Program-made: the position numbers and the translations under genes
Shown here: positions 5,661 through 13,714 of the stretch, piece by piece
Position numbering within the stretch: the stretch's first letter is position 1
How the letters are laid out: each line of letters starts with the position of its first letter
From: Thermocladium sp.
GTDB lineage: Archaea; Thermoproteota; Thermoprotei; Thermoproteales; Thermocladiaceae
Assembly (NCBI GenBank): GCA_023269935.1
Contig: JAGDXC010000009.1
Coordinates: 1-21,347 of the forward strand
DNA length: 21,347 bases
Direction: 5' to 3'
Notes under the pieces: generated by a model
The model's database searches: none
What the model saw: the letters and a program-made list of their open reading frames with translations, nothing else
What the model was told of the DNA's origin: nothing

Positions 5661-5713
5661 AACATGAGGAGAACACAGGCCCCTGAGCAATGATGAGGAA
5701 CTTGGGTCTGATC
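5661..5713 (+). ncRNA. Candidate archaeal C/D-box sRNA (2'-O-methylation guide)
   Basis: All four boxes occur with standard spacing. A C-like box ATGAGGA (5664-5670) is followed by a 12-nt guide (5671-5682), D' CTGA (5683-5686), a 3-nt linker, canonical C' ATGATGA (5690-5696), an 11-nt guide (5697-5707) and D CTGA (5708-5711). The one deviation, U4 to G in the C box, would replace a U-U pair in the kink-turn with G-U. Such RNAs bind L7Ae, Nop5 and fibrillarin. Predicted targets are GGGCCTGTGTTC and ACCCAAGTTCC; I do not recognise either in rRNA or tRNA from memory. No terminal stem is obvious. Confidence 0.6.
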
Positions 5714-5763
5714 AATATCTAGGCACAGCAATGCCCTTTATAGAGCCATTGGAATTGCGCGAC

Positions 5764-6126
5764 TCATTGATGGGCCTTCATGTGCGCCAGCGCGGCCTTC
5801 ATTGTTAGAAACTCCCGTCCACACACGAGGCAAATGAATCTATTTAATCCGCCGCCGCTTAATTGAAGGATTAAGTGCTGCTTAACATGTCTCTCGGCCG
5901 CACCCATGCTGGGCAACTTAGAGTTACAGATGTCGCAGACATAATTCTTTCCCTGGATCTTTATGTGCTTCTCCATGTGGGCAGCGGCGTCCCTTATAGT
6001 TACATCCGCCTTGCACTTGGGGCACTTCATGGAGTCAAGGGCCTGAACCTTACTGGCCAAGTCCTCGTTGGGAGACCCCAAAAAACCGCATGAGGGGCAA
6101 ACCACTACATTACTTGTCTTAGACAT
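5764..6126 (-). CDS. Protein with three C2H2 zinc fingers
   Basis: This 120-aa protein is almost entirely zinc-binding motifs. From the ATG at 6126, residues 10 and 13 form an unpaired CPSC. Finger 1 is C35-x2-C38-x11-H50-x3-H54, finger 2 is C64-x2-C67-x12-H80-x3-H84, and finger 3 is C99-x2-C102-x12-H115-x3-H119, ending one residue before the stop. Spacings of x12 and x3 match the classical TFIIIA-type finger. A nucleic-acid-binding role is likely, but the target is unknown. A TTG frame opens at 6141, but minus-strand TATA (GCTTAAAAATG, about 6146-6156) lies 25 bp from the ATG at 6126, so I take that start. Confidence 0.8.
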   Translation of the reverse strand: MSKTSNVVVCPSCGFLGSPNEDLASKVQALDSMKCPKCKADVTIRDAAAHMEKHIKIQGKNYVCDICNSKLPSMGAAERHVKQHLILQLSGGGLNRFICLVCGREFLTMKAALAHMKAHQ

Positions 6127-6145
6127 GAATGAACCCTCCAATACG

Positions 6146-6156
6146 CATTTTTAAGC
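6146..6156 (-). promoter_or_regulatory. TATA element of the zinc-finger gene
   Basis: Minus-strand GCTTAAAAATG, centred near 6151, predicts transcription starting at 6125-6126, exactly at the ATG. Confidence 0.55.
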
Positions 6157-6219
6157 ATTGACGCCGATAAGCCAGGGAATTATGGGGAAGGGAATTATCA
6201 TTATATTAATAGCCAAGTT

Positions 6220-6345
6220 ATTGGTCGTGGAGGGAAATCGTGAACCACCTCGTCCTTGTGAGCGAAGCATCCTCGCCTCGCGGTGGGGATTTCCTGCCTC
6301 CTCCAGGAAACTTGCTATACACCCCCTTACGGAGGGGGATTTTTG
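6220..6345 (-). mobile_element. IS605 right-end / omega-RNA-like relic without TnpB
   Basis: Read on the minus strand, three hairpins follow one another. CCCCCT/AGGGGG (6338-6322) comes first, then TTTCCTG/CAGGAAA (6310-6290), then a long arm closed by CCACC (6286-6282) and GGTGG (6249-6245). The last hairpin is followed by GGTTCAC (6246-6240). A terminal hairpin followed by GGTTCA is how, from memory, the ISDra2 omega-RNA scaffold ends before its guide. The middle contains the E-E-A-G-N-P-H-R-E-A-R codons that match the relic near 4479-4511. No TnpB or TnpA gene is attached, so this is a solo end or decayed copy. The guide-equivalent would be 6239-6220 (minus). Confidence 0.5.
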
Positions 6346-6360
6346 CCCACTTAACCCCAA

Positions 6361-6393
6361 AAATCTTAAATTAAGGGGAGGAGGAGTTGATGT
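6361..6393 (+). promoter_or_regulatory. alaS promoter and purine-rich leader
   Basis: CTTAAATTAAG (about 6365-6375) is centred some 25 bp before the ATG at 6394. The purine run GGGGAGGAGGAG just after it also resembles a Shine-Dalgarno sequence about 10 nt from the start. Whether translation is leaderless or SD-led is not decided. Confidence 0.5.
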
Positions 6394-9096
6394 ATGACTT
6401 TTGACGAGGAATTGCTGAGGACGAGGCTCTTCAAGGAGAATGGCTTCAGGAGAGGCAAGTGCCCCTACTGTGGGCATCATTATTGGACGCTGAACGATAA
6501 GCAGGATAATTGCGGGGATCAACCTTGCACTCCATACGGTTTCATAGGTAATCCACCCGGCACCTATAGGCCATCCTCGGTAGCCGATGTTAGGGAGAAG
6601 TTCCTCTCCTTCTTCGAGAAGAGGGGGCACGCCAGGGTGGGGAGGTACCCCGTCGTCGCTAGGTGGCGTGATGATGTTTACCTTGTGGGGGCCTCCATAT
6701 ATGACTTCCAGCCCTGGGTGACGGAGGGCGTTGTCCCGCCGCCCGCTAATCCCTTAACTATTTCTCAACCCAGCATCAGGTTGACCGATGTGGATAAGGT
6801 TGGGAGAAGCGGGAGGCACTTGACCGGTTTCGAGATGATGGCTCACCACGCCTTTAATTTCCCGGACAAGAAGGTGTATTGGGTCAATGAGACCGTCGAG
6901 TACGCGCATGAGTTTCTCACCAAGGAGTTGGGGATCAGGAGCGATGAGGTGACTTATAAGGAGAATATCTGGGAGGGGGGAGGCAATGCTGGGGAATCAT
7001 TCGAGGTGCTCGTGAGGGGGCTGGAGGTCGCTACCTTAGTCTTCATGCATTACAGGATAATTAATGGGGAGTATAGGGATATGCCGATGAAGATAGTGGA
7101 TACGGGGTACGGGCTCGAGAGGATTTATTGGGTGCTCACGGGAAAGCCCACGGTATATGAAGCAGTCTTCTCTCCATTCCTATCATGGGCACGATCCAAG
7201 TTCGGCATTGAGAAGCCGAGCGATGCATTGATGCAGTCAATAGCCACTCTAATGGGGCAACTGGATCCGGAGGTGCTGGCGTTGGATAAGGCGTATGAGG
7301 CTGTCGCGAGGAAGATAGGGATCAATGCCGGGGATCTAGTTAAGGCAGTGAAGCCGCAGGAGGCGCTCTACGTATTGGCGGACCATAGCAGGACCGTGTC
7401 TTGGATGATCAATGATGGCGTGATACCATCCAATTCGGGAGTGGGTTACTTGGCTAGGCTGCTCGTGAGGAGAATGATGAGGTACGCTAGGCTGCTTGGA
7501 ATTGAGGACCCAATAACCGAGATATTTGATGCGCACCTGAAGCTGCTGCTCAATGATTACCCAGAGCTCAGGGAGAGCTCCCCCCTAATACTGGAGCTTG
7601 TGGATATGGAGGACAAGAAGTATAGGGCATCGCTAAAGGCTGCGCCTCAATTGGTGGAGAAGCATTTGAAGAGTGGAAAGATATCTGTGGATGACTTGAT
7701 CAATCTCTATGATTCACACGGCATTCCGCCCGAGGTAGTTGCCGAGGTTGCTTCAAGTCGAGGCGTCGAGGTGGCGGTGCCGGATGATTTCTATGAACGC
7801 ATAACCAAGATGCATCAACGGCCGGCCAAGGAGGAAACAAAGAAGACAGCGGTGCCGCCTGAGGAGGTGGTTAATCTCCCGCCGACTAGGGAGGAGTTTT
7901 ATGAGGATGTGTATAAGTCTAAGTCAAGGGCGCGAGTGATTAAGGTAATTAATGGCAAGTGGGTCATCCTCGACTCAACCATTTTCTACCCAGAGGGGGG
8001 AGGGCAGCCCGCGGATAGGGGAGTAATGAGGCACAGCGGGGGATCGGCGGCAGTTGTTGACGTGCAGCGCGTTGGGCCAGTCATTGTACACGAGGTAACT
8101 GGTTCCCCGCCGAGGGAGGGGGAGGAAGTTGAGCTGGAGATAGATTGGGAGAGGAGGCTTGACTTAATGCGGATGCATACTGGCACTCACGTGCTTATTC
8201 AGAGCATTAGGCGCGTCCTTGGTCGCCACGTGTGGCAGGCCGGGGCTCAGAAGGATGTGCCCGTGAGCAGGATAGATGTCACTCATTATAAGCTGCCGAG
8301 TCCCGAGGAATTGAGGAAGATCGAGGAGGAGGCGAATAATGCCGTCATGATGGATATGCCTGTTAAGCCCCTTGTCTTGCCTAGGACGGAGGCGGAGAGG
8401 CGGTTCGGCTTCATTATTTACCAGGGCGGCGTTGTGCCGGGCAAGGTACTTCGCATACTTCAGATAGGGGAGGAACCGCCGTTCGATGTACAGGCATGCG
8501 GGGGCACGCACTTGACGAGGACAGGATTAATTGGCCCCATTAAGATAATTAAGGCTGAGAAGATACAGGAGGGCGTCGTGAGGTTCACATTCACCACGGG
8601 GAGGCACGCGATTAGGTATATTCATGACCTGGAGGCAACGCTGGATGAGGCGGCGAGGAGGCTGGGCGTTGGTAGGGAGGCCGTTCTTCAATCCCTAGAT
8701 AAGTTAATGAATGAATTAAGCGAGAAGGAGGCGACCGTGAGGCGGCTAGCCAGGAAGGCCATTAATGCGGAACTAAATGAATTGAGGAAACGCGAAGTTA
8801 ACATTAATGGGGTTAGGGGAGCCGTGATCGCATTGGAGGGGCGGGAGTATGCCCAGGACCTAGCTAAGGCCTACACCTCCACCGCTGATGTATTGATTGA
8901 GGTTCTGGGCGATGAGGTCTATATTTACACTAATGGGAGAATCAAGGCCGGGGACCTAGCTAGGTCGATTTTCAGGGAGTTGGGGGGACGAGGGGGAGGA
9001 GGAGCAACCTATGCCCAGGGACGGATTGATGGGCTAAATGGCGATGCCGCTAAGGTTGAGATAGCTTTAAAGCATGTGCTGGGTGAGTCTAGATAA
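6394..9096 (+). CDS. alaS: Alanine--tRNA ligase (archaeal type)
   Basis: The 900-aa enzyme charges tRNA-Ala in the cytoplasm. The archaeal N-terminus carries a Cys-rich segment ([19 protein letters not shown]). The class II catalytic core follows, with [19 protein letters not shown], motif 2-like region [17 protein letters not shown] and [12 protein letters not shown]. The editing domain has HTGTH at 595-599 and CGGTH at 702-706, the zinc-coordinating pair used to remove Ser and Gly. The C-terminal C-Ala domain ends with the Gly-rich [14 protein letters not shown] motif. Length is normal for archaeal AlaRS. Its stop shares one base with the ATG of the next gene (TAATG), pointing to co-transcription and coupled translation with nac. 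Confidence 0.97.
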   Translation: MTFDEELLRTRLFKENGFRRGKCPYCGHHYWTLNDKQDNCGDQPCTPYGFIGNPPGTYRPSSVADVREKFLSFFEKRGHARVGRYPVVARWRDDVYLVGASIYDFQPWVTEGVVPPPANPLTISQPSIRLTDVDKVGRSGRHLTGFEMMAHHAFNFPDKKVYWVNETVEYAHEFLTKELGIRSDEVTYKENIWEGGGNAGESFEVLVRGLEVATLVFMHYRIINGEYRDMPMKIVDTGYGLERIYWVLTGKPTVYEAVFSPFLSWARSKFGIEKPSDALMQSIATLMGQLDPEVLALDKAYEAVARKIGINAGDLVKAVKPQEALYVLADHSRTVSWMINDGVIPSNSGVGYLARLLVRRMMRYARLLGIEDPITEIFDAHLKLLLNDYPELRESSPLILELVDMEDKKYRASLKAAPQLVEKHLKSGKISVDDLINLYDSHGIPPEVVAEVASSRGVEVAVPDDFYERITKMHQRPAKEETKKTAVPPEEVVNLPPTREEFYEDVYKSKSRARVIKVINGKWVILDSTIFYPEGGGQPADRGVMRHSGGSAAVVDVQRVGPVIVHEVTGSPPREGEEVELEIDWERRLDLMRMHTGTHVLIQSIRRVLGRHVWQAGAQKDVPVSRIDVTHYKLPSPEELRKIEEEANNAVMMDMPVKPLVLPRTEAERRFGFIIYQGGVVPGKVLRILQIGEEPPFDVQACGGTHLTRTGLIGPIKIIKAEKIQEGVVRFTFTTGRHAIRYIHDLEATLDEAARRLGVGREAVLQSLDKLMNELSEKEATVRRLARKAINAELNELRKREVNINGVRGAVIALEGREYAQDLAKAYTSTADVLIEVLGDEVYIYTNGRIKAGDLARSIFRELGGRGGGGATYAQGRIDGLNGDAAKVEIALKHVLGESR

Positions 9097-9500
9097 TGAT
9101 TAATCCCAATGAGCTTCGTAAGATGCTTAAGAGGATGGGAATAGGCAATTTAAATGTGGAGGAGATCAATGCCGCTAAAGTGGTGATTTACTTAAGGAAT
9201 GGATCGACGCTGGAAATCCCAAACCCAAGCGTGGCCGCGATTAAGATGCAGGGAATGATGATTTACCAGATACAGGCAAGCGAGAAGGACGTTAAGACCA
9301 CTCCCACTCAAGCCGCGGCGCCAGCTTCATCCATAATAATGCAGAGACCCCAAACCCAAGAACCCCCCGTGTCCGAGGATGATGTTAGGCTAATAATGGA
9401 TCAAACCGGCGCAACGAGGGATGACGCGATTAAGGCACTAAAGGAAAGCAACGGCGACTTAGCCGAGGCAATACTGAAGCTCCAAAGCAAGAAGCAATAA
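9096..9500 (+). CDS. nac: Nascent polypeptide-associated complex protein (NAC alpha homologue)
   Basis: The 134-aa archaeal NAC binds nascent chains at the ribosome exit as a homodimer. The N-terminal part ([16 protein letters not shown]) and NAC domain (about residues 15-65, EINAAKVVIYLRNGSTLEIPNPSVAAIKMQGMM in pieces) are typical. A flexible Ala/Pro/Thr/Gln linker (about 68-90) leads to a C-terminal UBA domain, VSEDDVRLIMDQTGATRDDAIKALKESNGDLAEAILKL, of about 42 residues. It overlaps the alaS stop by one base, so it is translated from the same mRNA, a sensible pairing of two translation genes. Confidence 0.95.
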   Translation: MINPNELRKMLKRMGIGNLNVEEINAAKVVIYLRNGSTLEIPNPSVAAIKMQGMMIYQIQASEKDVKTTPTQAAAPASSIIMQRPQTQEPPVSEDDVRLIMDQTGATRDDAIKALKESNGDLAEAILKLQSKKQ

Positions 9501-9569
9501 ACCAATTAATGACTCGCCCCCGCTCATTAATATTGAAAAATTTTTAAGTAAGTTAATACTAAGCACGCA

Positions 9570-10253
9570 ATGAGCTCATCAACGAGAGCCATAACTAGAT
9601 TAGCAATCGGCCTATTGATAGGCTTGGTGGGAGGCATCGTGACTGCCGCGGTGACTTTAATAGCCATGTATGGCTCCCTAATTAAGCTAATGACCCAACC
9701 AGGCGCTCCCCCGAACGTCAATGCATTGATGGCGGTATTCAATTCATTAACCATAATGATCATGATTGGAGTAAGCATCACAGTGATCGCAGCGGTGATT
9801 CAGTACCTTGGCTTCGCCGAGTTGAGCAGCATTAATTCCAGGTACTCCACGGCAAAGATCGGCGCCTTATTGATCCCCGTGGGTTCCATAATTGAGGTTC
9901 CCGGCATCTACTTGTTTATAGATGCAATGAAGAAATTGATATCAACTAATCAACTCAATTCGGCGCCGACACTTGGAATAATGATGCAGCCGACAACCGC
10001 TGCATTGGGCATGCTTATTCCATCCATTATTCTAATACTAGTGGGCGGGATATTATCGTTTGTGGGCCTCATCCTAATCGTCATAGGTTACTATAGGTTA
10101 GGGGAGGATTATGGAGCAGACATCGTTCGTGTCGGGGCCATTCTCTACATACTCGCAATCATTCCATATATCGGGCCATTCCTATCCCTTGCCGGCATCA
10201 TAATGGTAATTATAGGCCTATTCCAGATAAGACAGAGACCCGAGAAGCCCTAG
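9570..10253 (+). CDS. Multi-pass membrane protein, DUF973-like
   Basis: This 227-aa protein has about five hydrophobic segments: LAIGLLIGLVGGIVTAAVTLIA (about 11-32), LTIMIMIGVSITVIAAVIQYLGF (52-74), a weaker one near LLIPVGSIIEVPGIYLFI (95-112), LGMLIPSIILILVGGILSFVGLILIVIGYY (about 146-175) and AILYILAIIPYIGPFLSLAGIIMVIIGLF (about 190-218). The pattern and the short charged loops are like the DUF973 family of crenarchaeal membrane proteins, whose function is unknown. TATA-like AAAAATTTTTAAG (9536-9548) lies about 25 bp before the ATG at 9570, so the start is leaderless. Its 3' end overlaps the convergent ABC permease stop by four bases. Confidence 0.7.
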   Translation: MSSSTRAITRLAIGLLIGLVGGIVTAAVTLIAMYGSLIKLMTQPGAPPNVNALMAVFNSLTIMIMIGVSITVIAAVIQYLGFAELSSINSRYSTAKIGALLIPVGSIIEVPGIYLFIDAMKKLISTNQLNSAPTLGIMMQPTTAALGMLIPSIILILVGGILSFVGLILIVIGYYRLGEDYGADIVRVGAILYILAIIPYIGPFLSLAGIIMVIIGLFQIRQRPEKP

Positions 10254-11002
10254 TTACTTCTCCACCGTGATTTATACATGGCTAGGAGGGTGAATATAGC
10301 TGCTTGAGCGGCAAGGGATGCGGCTGCCGCAAGAGGTAGGCTCGCATTATACCTAGTGACTCCGCTCACGTATTGAATCACTATAGAGGCCGCGCTGACG
10401 GGGGAAACAATTGCTATGTATGGAATTGGAAGTATTGTGGCTGGGTAGAACACTGGGAATAAGGTGCCTAACGTGAATCCCAGTATATTTCCTATTGCCC
10501 AGGCATACCTGGTGTCCCTCAGGTATGTGGATATAGTGAATCCAAGCATTGATGTGGACAACCACTCGGCGAAGAGCGATGCGGTAATGGGCGCAGCGCT
10601 CCAGGGCATTATGATTCCCCGATACGCGAGTATCCCCGCCATGACGGCTATGCCGGGCATGGAGTATAACAGGGAGGATAGCGCCAGTCCAAGAGTATAA
10701 CTGACCGGGGTTAGGGGAGTCGCTATTAGCATGTTTTGGAATTTCAGCTCCAACCTATAGAAGGCGCCATCACCAACCAATCCAACCCCATTCACTCCTA
10801 TCAGCATTGATATGCCGCCTATTAATCCTATCCCTAAGTATCGGTAACCCCCAAAGAATATTATCATTAACGCAATAGAGGCTGGAGCAGTTAGGGATGA
10901 GATGAGCCATATCGGCATTCTAGTCATGGCTAACCAACCATTTATCCACGCAATGACGAGGGAGCCCCTTAATTGAATTAACAAATTACCTGCCCTACTC
11001 AT
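10250..11002 (-). CDS. ABC-2 type transporter permease
   Basis: The 250-aa integral membrane protein has six likely spans, starting near LIQLRGSLVIAWINGWLAMTRMP, a region typical of ABC-2 permeases. Others include SLTAPASIALMIIFFGGYRYL, LALSSLLYSMPGIAVMAGILAY and the final LAAAASLAAQAAIFTLLAMY. It would form the channel for the ATPase encoded just upstream. A TTG frame begins at 11008, but the ATG at 11002 (MSRAGNLLIQ) overlaps the ATPase stop in the arrangement ATGAGTAG, an 8-base overlap typical of translational coupling, so I choose it. The substrate cannot be deduced; the family includes drug, polysaccharide and unknown exporters. Confidence 0.8.
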   Translation of the reverse strand: MSRAGNLLIQLRGSLVIAWINGWLAMTRMPIWLISSLTAPASIALMIIFFGGYRYLGIGLIGGISMLIGVNGVGLVGDGAFYRLELKFQNMLIATPLTPVSYTLGLALSSLLYSMPGIAVMAGILAYRGIIMPWSAAPITASLFAEWLSTSMLGFTISTYLRDTRYAWAIGNILGFTLGTLFPVFYPATILPIPYIAIVSPVSAASIVIQYVSGVTRYNASLPLAAAASLAAQAAIFTLLAMYKSRWRSN

Positions 11003-11906
11003 CGCCAACCGCCTCCTCCTCTTCTCTCCAGCCCCCCAGTAAGTAAATCACTGCATCCTCAAGGGTCTTTCTACGAATGGTGACCGTCATGCCCCGCCTA
11101 ACTAACTCTGATGAAAGTGGACCAGCCATGGATGAATCAACATATATTATATACCTGTTGCCCAGCCTTACATGCCTCTCATCCAAGTCAAGGGAGTCCC
11201 CATAAGCCTCCACAACAGTGTCCTCTGGAACCATTGCGAGCAAATCATGAGGGGAACCCTTCCTCACTATGGTGCCCGCATCTATTATGAACACCTCATC
11301 GCTAAGCAATTCCGCCTCCTCTATATAATGAGTTGTCAATAATATTGCAGCGCCGCTTTTCCGTAGCTCAGCCAAGGCATCCCACACGCCTCTCCTGCTT
11401 ATTATATCGAGCCCCACCGTTGGTTCATCTAGGAATATGAGGGAAGCATTGCTGGCGAGAGCCATGGCCACCAATACCCTCCTCTTTAAGCCGCCGGATA
11501 AATTGAATAATTGGGTATCCCTATATTGATCGAGCGAGAGCCTCTCCATTGCCCACCTAGCCATTCTCCGCGCATCCCCCCGGCTGAAGCCCCTTAGGAG
11601 TAGGTACGAGTAAACTGCTTCCCAGGCAGTAATGAAATTAATTGGCCGCGCCTCCTGGGGAATAATAGATATGAGAGGCCTCACCCTGCTCGGGTACTTG
11701 ACTGCATCTATGCCAAGCACCTCAATCTCGCCCTTAGTTGGGAGAAGCTCCGTGGATGCAATCCTCACGAAGGTAGTCTTCCCAGCGCCATTTGGGCCCA
11801 ATAAAGTAGCTATTCTAGACCTGCCTATCTCCAAGTCAACGCCCCTCAAGGCCCACTTTTGACCATCATATGTCTTATACACTCCTCGCGCCGATAATAT
11901 GCTCAT
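10995..11906 (-). CDS. ABC transporter ATP-binding protein
   Basis: The 303-aa ATPase has all the expected motifs: Walker A GPNGAGKTT (37-45), Q-loop in IIPQEARP (about 81-88), signature LSGGLKRR (136-143), Walker B LIFLDEP (156-162), D-loop VGLD and H-loop TTH (191-193). The C-terminal region after about 225 is the extra domain seen in the CcmA/DrrA-like (ABC-2 exporter) ATPases. Its ATG at 11906 overlaps the TGA of the preceding COG1325 gene (ATGA), and its stop overlaps the permease start, so all three genes are very likely one transcript. Substrate and direction, probably export, are inferences. Confidence 0.93.
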   Translation of the reverse strand: MSILSARGVYKTYDGQKWALRGVDLEIGRSRIATLLGPNGAGKTTFVRIASTELLPTKGEIEVLGIDAVKYPSRVRPLISIIPQEARPINFITAWEAVYSYLLLRGFSRGDARRMARWAMERLSLDQYRDTQLFNLSGGLKRRVLVAMALASNASLIFLDEPTVGLDIISRRGVWDALAELRKSGAAILLTTHYIEEAELLSDEVFIIDAGTIVRKGSPHDLLAMVPEDTVVEAYGDSLDLDERHVRLGNRYIIYVDSSMAGPLSSELVRRGMTVTIRRKTLEDAVIYLLGGWREEEEAVGDE

Positions 11907-12340
11907 GACTTCACCAACCCCTCTAGGAGAACCTTAACGCCGCGACCCCAAGCTAGGCCTGGATTGAAGTGGATAATCACCTTAATAACGTCGCCGCCAT
12001 CATCTAACTTGGCTAATCCCCTATAGGCCGATTGCTTATTAAGCCTTAGATAAAGCTTATCGCCATCCATCCTCTCATCTAAACTAAGAAGAAGCAACTG
12101 CCTATCAACATCGCTAAGCATGGATAATAATCTCTTAACCACAGCGTCAGGGCACTCGCCGCTTGTCTTACCCATAGTTGCCTTTACCACTGTTATGGGG
12201 TTCCCATAATGCCCCTGCGCCTGTGTAATATCATATTTGACTTGACCCACTATGTTATTTAGTGCCTGGATTACCTTACCTTGATCCTCCGTTGCATGAA
12301 CATGCGTCTCTACCTCTAACTTATCTATGATGCATCTCAT
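11903..12340 (-). CDS. Archaeal RNA-binding protein, COG1325 family
   Basis: The 145-aa protein begins RCIIDKLEVETHVHATEDQGKVIQAL, a clear match in pattern to the COG1325 family (short proteins starting with a conserved V-H-A-T-E-D segment), which is annotated as an RNA-binding or exosome-associated domain. The rest contains ITQAQGHYGNPITVVKATMGK and a later KVIIHFNPGLAWGRGVK stretch, also family-like. Function is not well established. It heads the three-gene unit with the ABC ATPase (four-base ATGA overlap) and permease. Minus-strand A/T-rich GATTAAATTG (about 12377-12387) is a possible TATA box, giving a short leader. Confidence 0.75.
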   Translation of the reverse strand: MRCIIDKLEVETHVHATEDQGKVIQALNNIVGQVKYDITQAQGHYGNPITVVKATMGKTSGECPDAVVKRLLSMLSDVDRQLLLLSLDERMDGDKLYLRLNKQSAYRGLAKLDDGGDVIKVIIHFNPGLAWGRGVKVLLEGLVKS

Positions 12341-12580
12341 GGCAACTCAATGATTAATTAATTGAGGCCCATGAAGTCAATTTAATCTTTTCGGTGACCC
12401 CCACTCATGGAGAGAAGCTACTCCTCGATAAAAATAAACGGTAAATGCCCCTTCTAGGAACTGGAGCGGAGTTTGAATTCACTTATTGAGCTCCGCTGCC
12501 ATTTGGGAGAGAGCGTAACCACACTACCGGCGAAGGAAGTAATTTCAGAGAGGGTAATCGAGATCCTCTGGAGTCCTCCA
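12341..12580. other. 240-bp gap with hairpins and an uncertain small frame
   Basis: AGCGGAG (about 12464-12470) can pair with CTCCGCT (about 12490-12496) across a 19-base loop, and a TATA-like GATAAAAATAAA sits at 12427-12438. A plus-strand frame from TTG 12473 to 12622 (49 aa) runs antisense into the PadR gene and looks mildly protein-like, but I find no family. I see no RNA gene I can name. Confidence 0.4.
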
Positions 12581-13006
12581 TCAAGGTGGGGAGGCGGCCA
12601 GTACTCTTTCCATTTCTATTAATATCGCCTTAATCCTATTCTTATCCTCCATGCTTAGCTTGTCCCAATTATCCAGAACGTATCTAGCCATTGATATGAA
12701 TTCATCGATGCTCCGCGCTAGCCTATCATCAGAGGTGGGCCCAACTAGGCCTCTTCCGGCATCGGTTATTATATAGTATTTTTTTGTTCCCTCAACCCTA
12801 TCTATGCGTATTAATCCCTCCCTCTCTAGCTCGTCCAACATAGGATACAGCGAGCCGGGGCTGGGTCTCCACATGCCCATACTGGCTCTCTCAACCTCAT
12901 CCGTTATTTGGGCTCCCGTCATTGCACCCTTTGACGCCAGGAGGTATAGTATGAGGTACCTAAGGCCCCTCCTCTTCATAGCCCAGTGCCTCCACCTATC
13001 CTGCAC
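12581..13006 (-). CDS. PadR-family transcriptional regulator
   Basis: This 141-aa regulator has the PadR winged-helix core: GLRYLILYLLASKGAMTGAQITDEVERASMG, then WRPSPGSLYPMLDELEREGLI, where the PGSLYPML...LE..GL signature is diagnostic, and a wing RVEGTKKYYIITDAG. The C-terminal helical region (about 90-135) would form the dimer. Frames open from TTG at 13012 and GTG at 13006. Minus-strand TATA CATTTTTATTAAG (about 13027-13040) is centred 26-28 bp from 13006-13008, so I prefer GTG at 13006. It is divergent from a membrane protein gene (ATG 13100), a common PadR arrangement, though control of that gene is only a guess. Confidence 0.88.
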   Translation of the reverse strand: MQDRWRHWAMKRRGLRYLILYLLASKGAMTGAQITDEVERASMGMWRPSPGSLYPMLDELEREGLIRIDRVEGTKKYYIITDAGRGLVGPTSDDRLARSIDEFISMARYVLDNWDKLSMEDKNRIKAILIEMERVLAASPP

Positions 13007-13099
13007 TAGCAAAGGAGGATGCGCCCCTTAATAAAAATGCGGGTTCAGAGCCCTAATCTGCTCCGATTCGTTTTTAAAGCAGCAATGAATTGGCAAGCC

Positions 13100-13633
13100 A
13101 TGGAGAGCAATGATCTAATGAGGGAATTGATTAGGTGGTACATAAAATCCAGACTAGTCGTTTATGCAGCTGTACTGGCGGCACTTGTGGGTACGTTCCT
13201 CATGGGCTACGCGGTGACCTCTCCTTCATCATACGTCGCGGAAGTTATGTCTCAAGTAAAGGCGTTTGATGAGAGCATAGCCGGCATGTCGTTTATTGCA
13301 GCATCTATAACCAGGTTCGTATCGCTGCTGGGCACTGTATGGGTGGCCTATATCCCGATAATAGGCATGTGGTACGCCGCATATGCAATGGTTAACCTAG
13401 GCGTGGTTGCTGCGATACCTGCCATAGGATACAGCGGAGTGGCGTCAGCCATGGCGATAATGATAAGCATGTTCTTCCCAGTCGCCGAGGGATTAATACT
13501 GGGATTAACCTTGATTCTCAAGATGACTAGAAAAAACGTGCCCACTAGGTTCATTAGATACATAACGACCCAATACGTGGTTGCCATAATAATATCGCTA
13601 GTCCTACTTACCCTGTTATCTGTTGGGGCCTAG
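13100..13633 (+). CDS. Membrane protein, possibly SpoIIM-like
   Basis: This 177-aa protein has five hydrophobic stretches: RLVVYAAVLAALVGTFLMGYAV, MSFIAASITRFVSLLGTVWVAYIPIIGMW, AMVNLGVVAAIPAIGYSG, AMAIMISMFFPVAEGLILGLTLIL and YVVAIIISLVLLTLLSV. Overall layout is like the stage II sporulation protein M family (COG1300) found in many archaea, but I can see no decisive motif, so the name is tentative. A longer frame opens at 13019, but TATA-like GTTTTTAAAG (13070-13079) is about 25 bp before the ATG at 13100 (MESNDLMREL), which I take as leaderless start. It precedes clp1 by about 80 bp, and clp1 appears to have its own promoter. Confidence 0.65.
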   Translation: MESNDLMRELIRWYIKSRLVVYAAVLAALVGTFLMGYAVTSPSSYVAEVMSQVKAFDESIAGMSFIAASITRFVSLLGTVWVAYIPIIGMWYAAYAMVNLGVVAAIPAIGYSGVASAMAIMISMFFPVAEGLILGLTLILKMTRKNVPTRFIRYITTQYVVAIIISLVLLTLLSVGA

Positions 13634-13714
13634 TCGCTGTTCCCTTTGTTTGGGGAGGAATCATTGGTTCTTCCCATAACGGCATCTTTAAAAAATATGC
13701 ATAATAGCAACGAC

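Noticed and set aside
6151..6630. Minus-strand 159-codon frame over the alaS start
   Set aside because: Half is antisense to alaS. Only its middle part (around 6271-6303) is meaningful, as the transposon relic listed above.
12473..12622. Plus-strand 49-codon frame after a TATA-like box
   Set aside because: TTG start only, partly antisense to the PadR gene, and no recognisable family; left as an uncertain frame in the gap entry.
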